Shown: positions 1 to 8,178, counted from the first letter of the stretch. The stretch: DNA of 21,614 nucleotides from JAAYZB01 sp035379945 (GCA_035379945.1 DAOSWG010000017.1:1-21614), one strand, 5' to 3'. Notes: generated from the sequence alone by a model not told the origin. Numbers and translations are program-made.

Positions 1-2211
1 TGTTATAATAATCGGGATTGTCTTCAAAAAAGGATTGGGGCTTTTGGGGCATATGAAAAGAAGACAGAATCTGAGAATTCAAATCCCAGTTTTCGGAAAG
101 AGACAGATATGATTTTCTTAGTGTGCCGTTTTTATGACCGAGAATCCAGTCAAAATCCGAATAGCATCGCAATACGGCGTCATTTAAGCTGTCACTTTCA
201 TAAATACCGTACAATTGTATTCGTGGCCCGAATAAGGTTGTCTTGTCCCAACTGTAATAATTTAAATATTGGTAAACGCTGAAATTTATGGTGCCGTAGT
301 TTTGAAAAAAGTCTGAATCAACTTCGGAAACATCGATTCCCAGAATATCAGCAACCTGATAGTTTGATAGCAATATACCGATATATACCGACATTTCAGG
401 ATTCACTGCTAGCATGTTTAAATCAGAAATATCGTCAGTCACGATTATCTTGCGATATTCGTTGTCATCATCATATGTGTTGTCATATGTGTCATCTGTG
501 ATAATGACATTGTTTATCGAAACTGTATCGCCAAAAGAAGTTATCTGCGGAATAAAATCCGCAGTGGCGAAAATAACCTGAAGCATCGCCAGGTATCTGG
601 ATTCGAAGCGATAATCGCTGTCGCTACCGTCTTTCGTATATTCGTAACGCTGATAATCGCTTTTCAGAATACCGACGATTTTCATTGATTGACCGGTGTC
701 CCTGTCAGTAAGTGTGTTGTCCAATAATTCTTCCATTGTTTCCATTTCCGGATATGCATCTACATAGATCATCATGTCAGCCATATAATCGTATATGACG
801 ACTTCGTTGTCTTTGGCTGGATATCTGCCATAACGAAGCGGTTGATGGAATTGGGAAAAATCATCGACGACAACGACTTCCGTGAAATTCAGCGACACGT
901 AACAGTTCATCGTGAATCTAGGATTGTATGTAAAGCGGAAATACGTGAAATCCTGGAATGATTTATTAAAGAAGTATGATTGATAAACGGGAATCAAACC
1001 CGACGTTTTGTCTTGTAAACGCAGAATATCGTCCGTTGATATGTTTTCATAATAGAGTTGGCTTCCCCACATAATCATTTCATCATTGACGAAAATGGCA
1101 TTTTCTTCGTATTCGCTTACCGGAACGATATAAACATCATTGTATTGCAAAGTATTGACAAATGTATCGTTATAATTATATTCGGAAATGGAAAAAAGAC
1201 ATGAAAAGACAGTAAAAGCAGCAACCAATATGATAATCAAGGGGATTATGACGGGAATATTTTTGCGAATATTGGCAAAAGAAAGACCGAATAGCGTAAA
1301 ACAAGAATGTTTTTTTGCCAAAAAAGACGGATCATCGGCAGGCATAGAAATCGCTTCGGTTGCTCGTAAAGTCGTGTCTTCGACGATTACGCCCTGATCC
1401 AGACGAATAATCCGGTCGCAATATGGTTTTATTAGTTCGGTGTCGTGGGAAACAACAATGACTAAGCGGTTTCTGGATATATGTTTTAAAATATCCATGA
1501 TGCCGGTAGCGGTTTCTTTATCCAGATTGCCTGTCGGTTCGTCGCATAANNNNNNNNNNNNNNNNNNNNNNNNNNNNNNNNNNNNNNNNNNNNNNNNNNN
1601 NNNNNNNNNNNNNNNNNNNNNNNNNNNNNNNNNNNNNNNNNNNNNNNNNCCATGATGCCGGTAGCGGTTTCTTTATCCAGATTGCCTGTCGGTTCGTCGC
1701 ATAATAGGATCTGTGCGTTCTTCGCTATGGCTCTGGCGATAGCTACTCTTTGTTTCTCTCCTCCGCTTAACTGTCCGGGCATTCTTGTGGAATAGGCGTC
1801 CAATCCCACGGAAGACAAGGCTTCAAGGATTGTTTCATCGATTTTTTCCGGGTCTGTATCAGACAGCTTGAGCGCCAATTCAATGTTTTCGTATACGGTA
1901 AGGGAACTTATGAGATAGTATTCTTGAAAAACAAAAGCGACAATTTTCTGCCGATACATATTGATCCGGCGTCGATTCATCCGGTCCAAACGGTCGCCCA
2001 TGTATTCTATATGACCGTCTGTAGGGCTGTCTATGCTTCCCAGCAGGTTAAGCAAAGTCGATTTTCCGCTGCCAGTTTTTCCCATGATTGCCACAAAACC
2101 TTTGGCATCCATTTCGAAAGACACGTTGACAAGTCCCGACGTGGTCGTTTTTCTGGATAATTTGTATTTTTTGGATATTTCCACCGCTTTGATCGCTGAT
2201 CTAGTAGCCAA
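1..2211 (-). CDS. Fused ABC transporter ATPase-permease (MacB/FtsX-like), 3' end off the left edge
   Basis: One reading frame runs from a TTG start at 2211 to the left edge with no stop, once the assembly gap at 1550-1649 and one copy of its 55-base flanking repeat are removed (about 685 codons visible). The ATPase comes first: Walker A GKTGSGKS at residues 44-51, signature LSGGE at 148-152, Walker B ILLCDEP at 168-174 and H-loop His in VVSHD near 204. A linker of about 55 residues leads to one membrane helix (about 268-289, IPVIIPLIIILVAAFTVF). A long polar segment of about 395 residues follows, rich in Tyr, Asp and Asn, and fits the extracytoplasmic loop of an FtsX/MacB-type permease. Its remaining helices would lie beyond the window. 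TTG 2211 is preferred because GGAGG lies 6 bases upstream (2222-2218). Family knowledge: such fusions export or sense peptides or lipids, or work mechanically on envelope proteins. The substrate cannot be told. Confidence 0.85.
1495..1704. other. Assembly gap (100 N) between two identical 55-base copies
   Basis: Positions 1550-1649 are exactly 100 N. The 55 bases before the gap (1495-1549) are identical to the 55 bases after it (1650-1704). Joining the two copies into one restores the ABC transporter frame: on the minus strand the Walker B/D-loop region (GNLDKETATGIM) continues directly into DILKHIS and the H-loop VVSHD. The gap is therefore an assembly or scaffolding artefact and not missing sequence. 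Two contig ends sharing a 55-base overlap were scaffolded instead of merged. As printed, the region breaks the gene because 155 bases is not a multiple of three. Confidence 0.9.
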
Positions 2212-2302
2212 TTGTTTCCTCCAAAAAAAAGAACGGATTTTATTATTTTGCGAAGGCAATCAGTAGAAAATGATGGCGAGAAATATTTAGTTTGGTGAAT
2301 TT

Positions 2303-2331
2303 ATTATAGCATATCGGGGCTAAAACATGAA
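2303..2331 (-). promoter_or_regulatory. Promoter for the ABC transporter gene (extended -10)
   Basis: On the minus strand TATAAT sits at 2308-2303, preceded by TGC to give an extended -10. The element 17 bases upstream (TTCATG, 2331-2326) is a poor -35, as expected when an extended -10 is present. Transcription would begin near 2297, giving a leader of about 85 bases. Confidence 0.65.
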
Positions 2332-2470
2332 GATATATTAAAAAATATTTAATATTCTTTTTTCAAGCGATAATCTTGTATTCAATAAGCAATATTGAGG
2401 TCGTCTTATCGGTTGATTCGAATTTTGTTTAGACCAACGAGAAGATTTGTCGTCAAGCGTATTTCCCATA

Positions 2471-2498
2471 TTGACAAAGGCCAAATCCATGATATAAT
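2471..2498 (+). promoter_or_regulatory. Consensus promoter for the FliB-like gene
   Basis: A perfect -35 TTGACA (2471-2476) and a perfect -10 TATAAT (2493-2498) are separated by 16 bases, and TGA directly before the -10 makes it extended as well. Transcription should begin near 2505, leaving a leader of about 36 bases. This is the strongest-looking promoter in the window. Confidence 0.85.
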
Positions 2499-2540
2499 TC
2501 TGTCTCAGGAACAAATGATAAGGCCGATGGAGATGCTATA

Positions 2541-3698
2541 TTGGGTCTTGAGAATATCTTAATTGCCGGCAACGAGACAACCGCCGAATTCAATGTGCCG
2601 GATTATTACGAATCGTTTTCCTGCAAAGGTCCGGAGTGTAAAAATTCATGCTGCAGCGGTTGGGAAGTGACGATCCCGATGAAGCAGTATTTTTTATTGC
2701 AAAGCATGAGTGCCGGCAAAAGGGCGAAAACCGTAATGGACAAATCTTTCAGATTGTTGCCTGGCGCAATGCCTGAGCGATATGCCGAAATCGTCCATGA
2801 CTATGAAACCGACGACTGTCTGTTGCATATGAAAAACGGTTATTGTCTGCTTCACTTTGAATTCGGGGAAAAAATGCTACCGGCGGTATGCCGTTATTAT
2901 CCCCGGGGGATTAGGAGCAGGATGGCTTACGAGTGTTCGCTGTCAAACAGCTGCGAACGGACGTTGGAGCTATTGTTCGCAAACAATGAATCGCTGACTT
3001 TCAAAACCGCAACGCTCGCTTTTGCCGTAGAGCCGGTAAAAGACAGGGGTTCGAATAGCGAAATAGATCTTTACGTCCGTTTGCGGGCGTTTTGTTTTGG
3101 CATTCTTGCAGATCGCAGATATCCTTTTTCTGTCAGGGTCATGAAAATGGGAAAGTTCCTTGATTCACTGGCAAGGGATGGTTCCCGTAACTTTGACGAT
3201 ATCGACATAGACTGGATTCCAAAAGCGCCAAATATCGATAAAACCCTTGTTGTCATGGCCCATGTCGCCAACTCATGCAAGGATGTATGGGATTCACTGT
3301 CCGATTATTCAGGCAAGGCTATGAGCTACTTTGGCGAAAAGCAGGGAATGAATGAATACGAAGAAGCGAAGAGACATCTAGACAGCATACTTCCATATAA
3401 CGAAATCATGTTCGAGAAGATGCTCGTCAACAATCTGTTCTTCCGCGAGTTTCCGTATCGAAAAGGCTTTGCCGGTTTGGATGCGGAATTCGTGGCGTTT
3501 GCCGGAACCTATCTTTTTCTACGCTATCTGTCGCTGGCTTTGATGAGGGATGGAAGCGATATCGGCGATTTCGTGGATATCATGGCTAAAGTGTTCCGGG
3601 TCGTCTCCCATAGCGCTTTCGAACGTAACATGATTATTTTTCTCAGACAGATCGACATTGAGAGACCGGAAAGTTTTCAAGACATGATCGGATTCTGA
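2541..3698 (+). CDS. FliB-like (flagellin lysine-N-methylase family) cysteine-cluster protein
   Basis: A 385-residue protein with a TTG start. No in-frame ATG lies between the promoter and this codon, and GGAG at 2529-2532 is 8 bases upstream. The N-terminus reads PDYYESFSCKGPECKNSCC followed by SGW, with Cys at 28, 33, 37 and 38. A second cluster follows at about residues 93-135 (DDCLLHM, NGYCLLHF, PAVCRYYPRG, ECSLSNSCE). This Cys-rich N-terminal third with a helical remainder matches the FliB/YkgJ-type family. Salmonella FliB methylates flagellin lysines using SAM and an Fe-S cluster (recalled from the literature). No flagellar gene is visible here, so the target is unknown and the flagellin role should not be assumed. 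A terminator follows 14 bases after the stop, so the gene is probably monocistronic. Confidence 0.75.
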   Translation: MGLENILIAGNETTAEFNVPDYYESFSCKGPECKNSCCSGWEVTIPMKQYFLLQSMSAGKRAKTVMDKSFRLLPGAMPERYAEIVHDYETDDCLLHMKNGYCLLHFEFGEKMLPAVCRYYPRGIRSRMAYECSLSNSCERTLELLFANNESLTFKTATLAFAVEPVKDRGSNSEIDLYVRLRAFCFGILADRRYPFSVRVMKMGKFLDSLARDGSRNFDDIDIDWIPKAPNIDKTLVVMAHVANSCKDVWDSLSDYSGKAMSYFGEKQGMNEYEEAKRHLDSILPYNEIMFEKMLVNNLFFREFPYRKGFAGLDAEFVAFAGTYLFLRYLSLALMRDGSDIGDFVDIMAKVFRVVSHSAFERNMIIFLRQIDIERPESFQDMIGF

Positions 3699-3712
3699 TG
3701 ATATCGTAAAAG

Positions 3713-3737
3713 ACCTCCAAAAGGAGGTTTCTTTTAT
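3713..3737 (+). terminator. Rho-independent terminator after the FliB-like gene
   Basis: Stem ACCTCC (3713-3718) pairs with GGAGGT (3723-3728) across an AAAA loop and is followed by TTCTTTTAT. The stem is short but GC-rich and correctly placed just after the stop codon. Confidence 0.75.
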
Positions 3738-3760
3738 CTTTGGAAATGCATGAGGCCTTA

Positions 3761-3789
3761 TTGCTTTTTGATTTCCGCCATTATAAAAT
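3761..3789 (+). promoter_or_regulatory. Probable promoter of the membrane protein gene
   Basis: TTGCTT (3761-3766) and TAAAAT (3784-3789) are spaced by 17 bases, 45 bases upstream of the start codon and just downstream of the preceding terminator. The match is moderate. Confidence 0.5.
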
Positions 3790-3834
3790 AAAAACAGGCA
3801 AAATCCTTTTTAAGGCCGGAAACGGGGTAAATCG

Positions 3835-6305
3835 ATGACTTTCAAAAAAACGGGGGAAAGAAACCGCGGATGGGCAAGCAAGATAGCGCCGCATCCGGTT
3901 TTGAACATCGCCGCCTTGGCGAGCGTGACAGGCGCGATCATCGCCCAGATTCTGATTACGCCTTTTGGTGTCGACACGATCGTCACCAGCACGATCATTA
4001 CGATCACCGTGGCGCTGGTCTGCGCCACCATCACGGTTCTATCCATCACGATATCCCTGCAAAGACAGGAATATTTCGGTGTATCTTTACAGGAAATCAG
4101 GAAACTGAGACAAGCCCCGGCCTTCAACTTTCTGACCATGCTTCTGATTTCGGTTCTTATCACTTTCGGCATCAGCCTGACATTCCTTCTGGGATTTTAC
4201 GTCGTGATGTTCGATCTTATCGTTTGTCTGTTCGTTTATCTGTCCTGCTTTGCCATCCAGGAACTTCCGCTTTTGATCGATAGCGAAAACCAAGCAAAAA
4301 GAATACTTAAGAGGCAGTACCGGGCCAACCGGACCAACCATACCAAGACAGATATGGCGAACATCAATTTCGCGATTGAAAACGCCATTTTCACCAAAAG
4401 CCTGTTCGAAGCCTATCAGATGTTTGCGGACAAGGAAGCCGACACCGATCTGATGGACGATCTTCTGGCATTGCAGGAAAACCATGTCCGCAATCTGGTT
4501 TCAAGCGCCGATAAGGTGAAACAGATCGCCAACATGACGATGGCACTGCAAAACGTCAAATCGATCATGCAGGAAGATTCCCCGTTTGCGGGGATCATGC
4601 CAGATTACCGGGACTACGCTTTCCGGATGCCGCGGGTTCTTTCCCTGATTCACAGGATTTCCGCCAAATCCGGGTTTTCCATCAACATGTACGATCTTTT
4701 CGACATGTTGGTGTCCGAACTCCAGGATTCCAATCCTTCGGAGGAAAAGAAGGATCTGATTTATTCGACCATTTGCAATCTGGTGATCGATTCCCTGCCG
4801 GAAGGCGATTTCTGGGCTATCGACATTCTGACCAAAAGAATTTCTTACAATCCTTTTGCCTTGGAATCCAGCGAAAGTGTCGCGACTCTTTTTGATATGT
4901 TAAGCCTGTACATCTATTACCTTTGCGAAAAAGAAGAAAAGCTTCCGAAAGCTATCAGGAACAAGATCGTTTCCTGGATCAACCGTCCGGAAAGAATCGA
5001 CGACGACATCAGGATCAGAAACTGGAAACAACTCTTCTCTATCGCCAGGGAGAGTTACAATTCCGATCAATCGGAACTCTACCGGCTATATTGGCTTTGC
5101 CACTGGGAATTCGAATCGTTCCACGAGGTAAAAACCTATGTCATGACAGGTGGATTCGTCGCCAGATGGTACCTTGCCGGGTATCTCGATTCCGAAAACA
5201 TCTATGCGGATGATTTTCCAACAAAATTGTTGGAAAAGACCGAATACCGGAAATACGTCATCGATGCGATCGACGACCTGTTTGATGATGATGGTAACAT
5301 TAATGAAGAATCTGTCGACATACTGCCGGCATTCTTCGAAACCGGCGGAACTTACATGGAATCATTCATGAGCGACGATCGTCTGAAAAAACAATTGCTT
5401 CAAGTGAAGACCAGCATCAAACAGACCGATATGGAAAAAAGGATCGACCGGATCAAGGATGTCGATCTGAAACTGATCAGAGACGGACTCGGAAAATCCA
5501 TGAAAGAGATTATTTCGCAATATCAGGGACTTGCTCGCAAGCTGGAAATAGAAGACGAGGACACGGAACAGAAATACTTCTATGTCTATGCCCAGAGAAA
5601 TAAATCCGATGATTATTATGAAACATTAGGCGAAAGCTTTGCGAACGGCATCCTGAATTCGATCAGGGATGACATCTTATCCGAAACGATCGTCTGCGAT
5701 CCCGACCGTCCGAAGGAAAGCCTTGAAAGGATCATGTCGCTCGGTATCACCCACGAATACGAACATTGTCTTTTGAATCTCGCCCATGACCAGAACAAGA
5801 CCTTCCAGAAAGAAGTCAGGAAATTCGATTCGACATTGAAGCATGTTTCCGGACATCATCTGATTCCGTTCGACTCTGTGCTTAAAAAGGATTCCCTTGC
5901 TTTCAATTACGAAATCGATTCCCTGGAAGTTTTGCCTTTGGATGCACAACAGACAGAAGAAAAAGCCGACGGCTACAAACGTGACGACGGCCAGTACATC
6001 TTCGAAGGCATGGTTGTGAGAAGAGACAAAGTCATCGACTTCGTCGAAGAGGAATACGTGACGATCAAGATGGTCTTCAGGACCAGGATCGTTTGTCACG
6101 ATATTTACAGGCTCGATTTCTGGAGCAAGCNNNNNNNNNNNNNNNNNNNNNNNNNNNNNNNNNNNNNNNNNNNNNNNNNNNNNNNNNNNNNNNNNNNNNN
6201 NNNNNNNNNNNNNNNNNNNNNNNNNNNNNNTTCAGGACCAGGATCGTTTGTCACGATATTTACAGGCTCGATTTCTGGAGCAAGCCCAAAACCATCAGTT
6301 CCTGA
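3835..6305 (+). CDS. Unrecognised four-helix membrane protein with large cytosolic domain
   Basis: I do not recognise this family. With the gap at 6131-6230 and one 55-base repeat copy removed, the frame spans 2316 coding bases (771 residues) and ends in WSKPKTISS at a TGA at 6303-6305. Reading straight through the printed N run would give a false tail. Residues 1-20 are basic. Four hydrophobic helices follow at about 22-43, 49-73, 99-119 and 121-142, in two hairpins. The remaining 620 or so residues are soluble, mostly helical and charged, with few Gly or Pro. The last 65 residues look more strand-like (DGQYIFEGMVVRRD, YVTIKMVFRTRIVCHDIYRL). I see no nucleotide-binding, protease or kinase motif. 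It has its own promoter and a terminator 12 bases after the stop, so it appears to be a single-gene unit. It could be a membrane-anchored scaffold or sensor, but that is a guess. Confidence 0.8.
6076..6285. other. Second assembly gap (100 N) between identical 55-base copies
   Basis: Positions 6131-6230 are exactly 100 N. The 55 bases before (6076-6130) equal the 55 bases after (6231-6285). Merging the copies gives a continuous frame through FWSKPKTISS to a stop at 6305, immediately before a terminator. The overlap length and N count are the same as in the first gap, which points to one assembly process and not to biology. Confidence 0.9.
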
Positions 6306-6316
6306 TTTGCATCTAT

Positions 6317-6350
6317 CCGGCAAGGACTTTATATCCTGCCGGTTTTTTTT
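6317..6350 (+). terminator. Rho-independent terminator after the membrane protein gene
   Basis: CCGGCA (6317-6322) pairs with TGCCGG (6337-6342), extended inward by GGA/TCC with one bulged A, and is followed by eight T (6343-6350). It lies 12 bases after the gap-corrected stop, which supports that stop. Confidence 0.85.
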
Positions 6351-6367
6351 CTGAAAAACCGGTATTC

Positions 6368-6396
6368 TTGAAAAAAGCCGGGAAATTACGTATAAT
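6368..6396 (+). promoter_or_regulatory. Promoter of trxB
   Basis: TTGAAA (6368-6373), a 17-base spacer and TATAAT (6391-6396) lie 31 bases upstream of the trxB start. The near-consensus match suggests steady expression. I see no redox-sensor operator. Confidence 0.8.
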
Positions 6397-6427
6397 TGAA
6401 TAAGAGTGGAATATCCGGAGGAACAAA

Positions 6428-7333
6428 ATGGAAAAAACATATGATCTCGTGATTATCGGCGCCGGTCCGGCCGGACTGGCAGCCGCCATCTATGCCAAAC
6501 GGGCCATGCTCGATTTCGTGGTCTTGGAAAAATGGTTTCCCGGCGGACAGATCGCCAACACTTATGAAATTGAAAACTATCCCGGAATCCGCAAAGCGTC
6601 GGGAGCCGAACTTTCCGATCTCATGTATGCCCATGCGACCGATCTTGGCAGCGATATCCGGATGGAAGGCGTGGAAAGCGTCCGTTTAAACGGAGATATA
6701 AAGGAAGTTGTCTCCGACAAGGATACTTATCTCGCGAAGACAGTAATCATTGCCACCGGAGCTTCCCCGCGGAAGCTGAAAATCCCCGGAGAGGATAAGT
6801 TCTACGGCCGCGGAGTATCATATTGCGCCGTCTGTGACGGAGCCTTGTATAAGAACAAAGTGGTCACCGTGGTCGGTGGCGGCGATGTCGCCGCCGAGGA
6901 TTCCCTGTACTTGTCCAGAATGGCGAGCGAAGTCTATCTCGTTCACCGGCGCGACGAACTCAGGGCGGTCAAGACGCTTCAGGAAAGGATATTCGCCGAG
7001 CCGAAGATCGAAACAATCTGGAATTCGGTGATAACCGAAATCATCGGCCGGGAAACCCTGGAAGCGATCATCATCAGGGACAAAACCACGGGAGAGGAAA
7101 AATTGCATAAGACCGACGGCCTTTTCGTGGCGATTGGAATGGACCCGAATACGGAGTTTTTGTCCGGCGAACTGGATCTTGAGGACGGGTGGATCGTGAC
7201 AGACGAAAACTGCGAAACCGTCATTCCCGGAGTATTTGCGATCGGGGATGTCAGAAAGAAGGCATTGAGACAAGTGGTAACCGGCGTGGCCGACGGAGCG
7301 ATAGCCGTCCATTTTGTCACAAAATATCTATAA
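6428..7333 (+). CDS. trxB: Thioredoxin reductase (NADPH-dependent)
   Basis: A 301-residue flavoprotein that uses NADPH to reduce thioredoxin in the cytosol. The FAD-binding GAGPAG is at residues 11-16 and the redox-active pair CAVC at 133-136 (usual form CATC). The NADPH-domain motif GGGD is at 150-153, HRRDELR at 173-179 and the closing FAD motif GVFAIGDVR near the C-terminus. HRRxxxR argues for NADPH rather than the ferredoxin-dependent type. Length is normal for low-molecular-weight TrxB. The start is supported by GGAGGA at 6417-6422, 5 bases upstream. The next gene begins 18 bases after the stop with no terminator between, so the two are likely co-transcribed. The one small oddity is Val in place of Thr in the active site. 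Confidence 0.95.
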   Translation: MEKTYDLVIIGAGPAGLAAAIYAKRAMLDFVVLEKWFPGGQIANTYEIENYPGIRKASGAELSDLMYAHATDLGSDIRMEGVESVRLNGDIKEVVSDKDTYLAKTVIIATGASPRKLKIPGEDKFYGRGVSYCAVCDGALYKNKVVTVVGGGDVAAEDSLYLSRMASEVYLVHRRDELRAVKTLQERIFAEPKIETIWNSVITEIIGRETLEAIIIRDKTTGEEKLHKTDGLFVAIGMDPNTEFLSGELDLEDGWIVTDENCETVIPGVFAIGDVRKKALRQVVTGVADGAIAVHFVTKYL

Positions 7334-7351
7334 CAGAAGGAGTGGTAGACT

Positions 7352-7630
7352 GTGGATTTTGACACACACAAAATTTTGGCAGACAACGCTTGTATCAAAA
7401 CATCCGAACTATTGGATAAACCGGAGCTCACAAAGGAGGAAGCAGTTATCCTTGTGGATTTCGCCCATACCGCCAGGTTGCATTACTGGTTCAGCGGTTT
7501 TGACAAGAACACCCCGGAAATGAAAGAGAATCTGAAAAAAGCGAATGAACTCGTGGAAAGGGCTTATCGCAAACTTGGCCTTGAAAAGGCCGCGACATGG
7601 TTTAAAGAATCGACTTCATACGACAAGTAA
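7352..7630 (+). CDS. Small protein of unknown function, co-transcribed with trxB
   Basis: A 92-residue acidic-to-neutral, helix-rich protein without signal peptide, membrane segment or cysteine pair. Its only Cys is in DNACIKT. I do not recognise the family. GTG is the likely start, with AGAAGGAG at 7335-7342, 9 bases upstream. Recognisable blocks are LTKEEAVILVDFAHTARLHY (about 26-45), with hydrophobic and aromatic residues, and a charged helix MKENLKKANELVERAYRKLG. A bidirectional terminator follows directly. The position 18 bases after trxB suggests expression with it, but the function need not be redox-related. Confidence 0.75.
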   Translation: MDFDTHKILADNACIKTSELLDKPELTKEEAVILVDFAHTARLHYWFSGFDKNTPEMKENLKKANELVERAYRKLGLEKAATWFKESTSYDK

Positions 7631-7635
7631 GAACA

Positions 7636-7659
7636 AAAAAGCGCCTCAGGGCGCTTTTT
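7636..7659. terminator. Bidirectional terminator shared by convergent genes
   Basis: AAAAAGCGCC (7636-7645) pairs with GGCGCTTTTT (7650-7659) over a TCAG loop, giving a U-tail on both strands. It ends the trxB unit from the left and the glycosylase gene from the right. The glycosylase stop codon (TGA on minus, 7648-7646) lies in the loop, so its last codons form one arm of the stem. Confidence 0.9.
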
Positions 7660-8143
7660 GTTTGATGATTTGCCAGGCGTCGACGAGCCCTTCCAATCGC
7701 ATGGCGGCGTTGGCGGGACTTGTCGAGGGAAGCAGGGTTGCCATTTTTAAAAACTGCCTGTCGTATCTGTTAAACAGATCGTATGCCTTGCGACCGTTCA
7801 GGTAAATGCGCCTGATCTGGGTGTTACTGATGATTTTGGCGATATCTGCAGGCATCACACCGGTTATCGAAGCATCGGAAGATCCTTTGATGGTGCAGGA
7901 TTCGATGACATCATAAAGCGCAATGTGATATTTCTTAAGAAGATGTCTCTTTTTTGCGATGTCCGTGTTGATGAAATCGTCTTCGAACAGGATTGACAGA
8001 ACTGTCCAGAAACGGTTTTGCGGATACATATAGAAAAAACCGTGTTCACGGCTTTTGACGGAAGGAAAACTTCCGAGTATCAGGATTTCGCTATCCGGTT
8101 CGACCTCGGGGCCGAAGCCGTGCGTGGCATACATCGCGTCCAT
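7646..8143 (-). CDS. DNA-deoxyinosine glycosylase (uracil-DNA glycosylase superfamily, HDG-like)
   Basis: A cytosolic base-excision repair enzyme of about 165 residues that should remove hypoxanthine (deaminated adenine), and possibly uracil, from DNA. The first motif ILILGSFPSVKSREHGFF followed by YMYPQNRFW is the active-site and glycosylase fold signature. LPSTSPANA near the C-terminus is the typical second motif of the hypoxanthine-DNA glycosylase branch. Mug-type mismatch glycosylase is the closest alternative. The start is uncertain. I chose ATG 8143 because an extended -10 ends 6 bases before it, which would make the mRNA leaderless. An in-frame TTG at 8161 lies upstream of and partly inside that -10, and neither codon has a ribosome site. 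ATG 8134 is a further option. It converges on the trxB unit through a shared terminator. Confidence 0.88.
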   Translation of the reverse strand: MDAMYATHGFGPEVEPDSEILILGSFPSVKSREHGFFYMYPQNRFWTVLSILFEDDFINTDIAKKRHLLKKYHIALYDVIESCTIKGSSDASITGVMPADIAKIISNTQIRRIYLNGRKAYDLFNRYDRQFLKMATLLPSTSPANAAMRLEGLVDAWQIIKQKAP

Positions 8144-8149
8144 GTCATC

Positions 8150-8178
8150 AGTATAACACAAAAGAATACTAGCCGTAA
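8150..8178 (-). promoter_or_regulatory. Promoter giving a possible leaderless glycosylase mRNA
   Basis: On the minus strand TGT precedes TATACT (8155-8150), an extended -10. The -35 region (TTACGG, 8178-8173) is weak. With the usual 6-7 base distance transcription would start at or beside 8143, the A of the proposed ATG. Confidence 0.5.

Larger units (their letters stand above)
2212..2540. other. Divergent intergenic region
   Basis: This 329-base AT-rich stretch separates the leftward ABC transporter gene from the rightward FliB-like gene. It holds a promoter for each direction, listed separately. Between them are AT-rich runs and a short inverted repeat (TCAATA, five bases, TATTGA at about 2382-2398). 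I see no RNA gene or additional coding sequence. Confidence 0.6.

Noticed and set aside
1188..1397. Plus-strand open frame of 69 codons near the left edge
   Set aside because: It lies antisense to the ABC fusion gene, which reads through the same stretch without a stop and continues known motifs. No ribosome site or recognisable protein.
1495..1704. A true 55-bp direct repeat, for instance a mobile-element target duplication
   Set aside because: The same length occurs at both gaps, inside genes, always bordering exactly 100 N, and merging repairs both genes. Target duplications are much shorter.
2280..2420. Short AT repeats as an origin or DnaA-box cluster
   Set aside because: No consensus DnaA box (TTATCCACA) is present and no replication gene is adjacent. 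The AT-richness fits promoters.
5677..6099. Minus-strand open frames opposite the 771-residue gene
   Set aside because: They mirror the codon pattern of the sense gene, lack ribosome sites and match no family.
6231..6354. A longer C-terminus of the membrane protein read straight through the N run (ending in LSGKDFISCRFFF)
   Set aside because: This frame arises only because 155 artefact bases shift the phase. It runs through the terminator hairpin and T-run, whereas the merged sequence stops at 6305.
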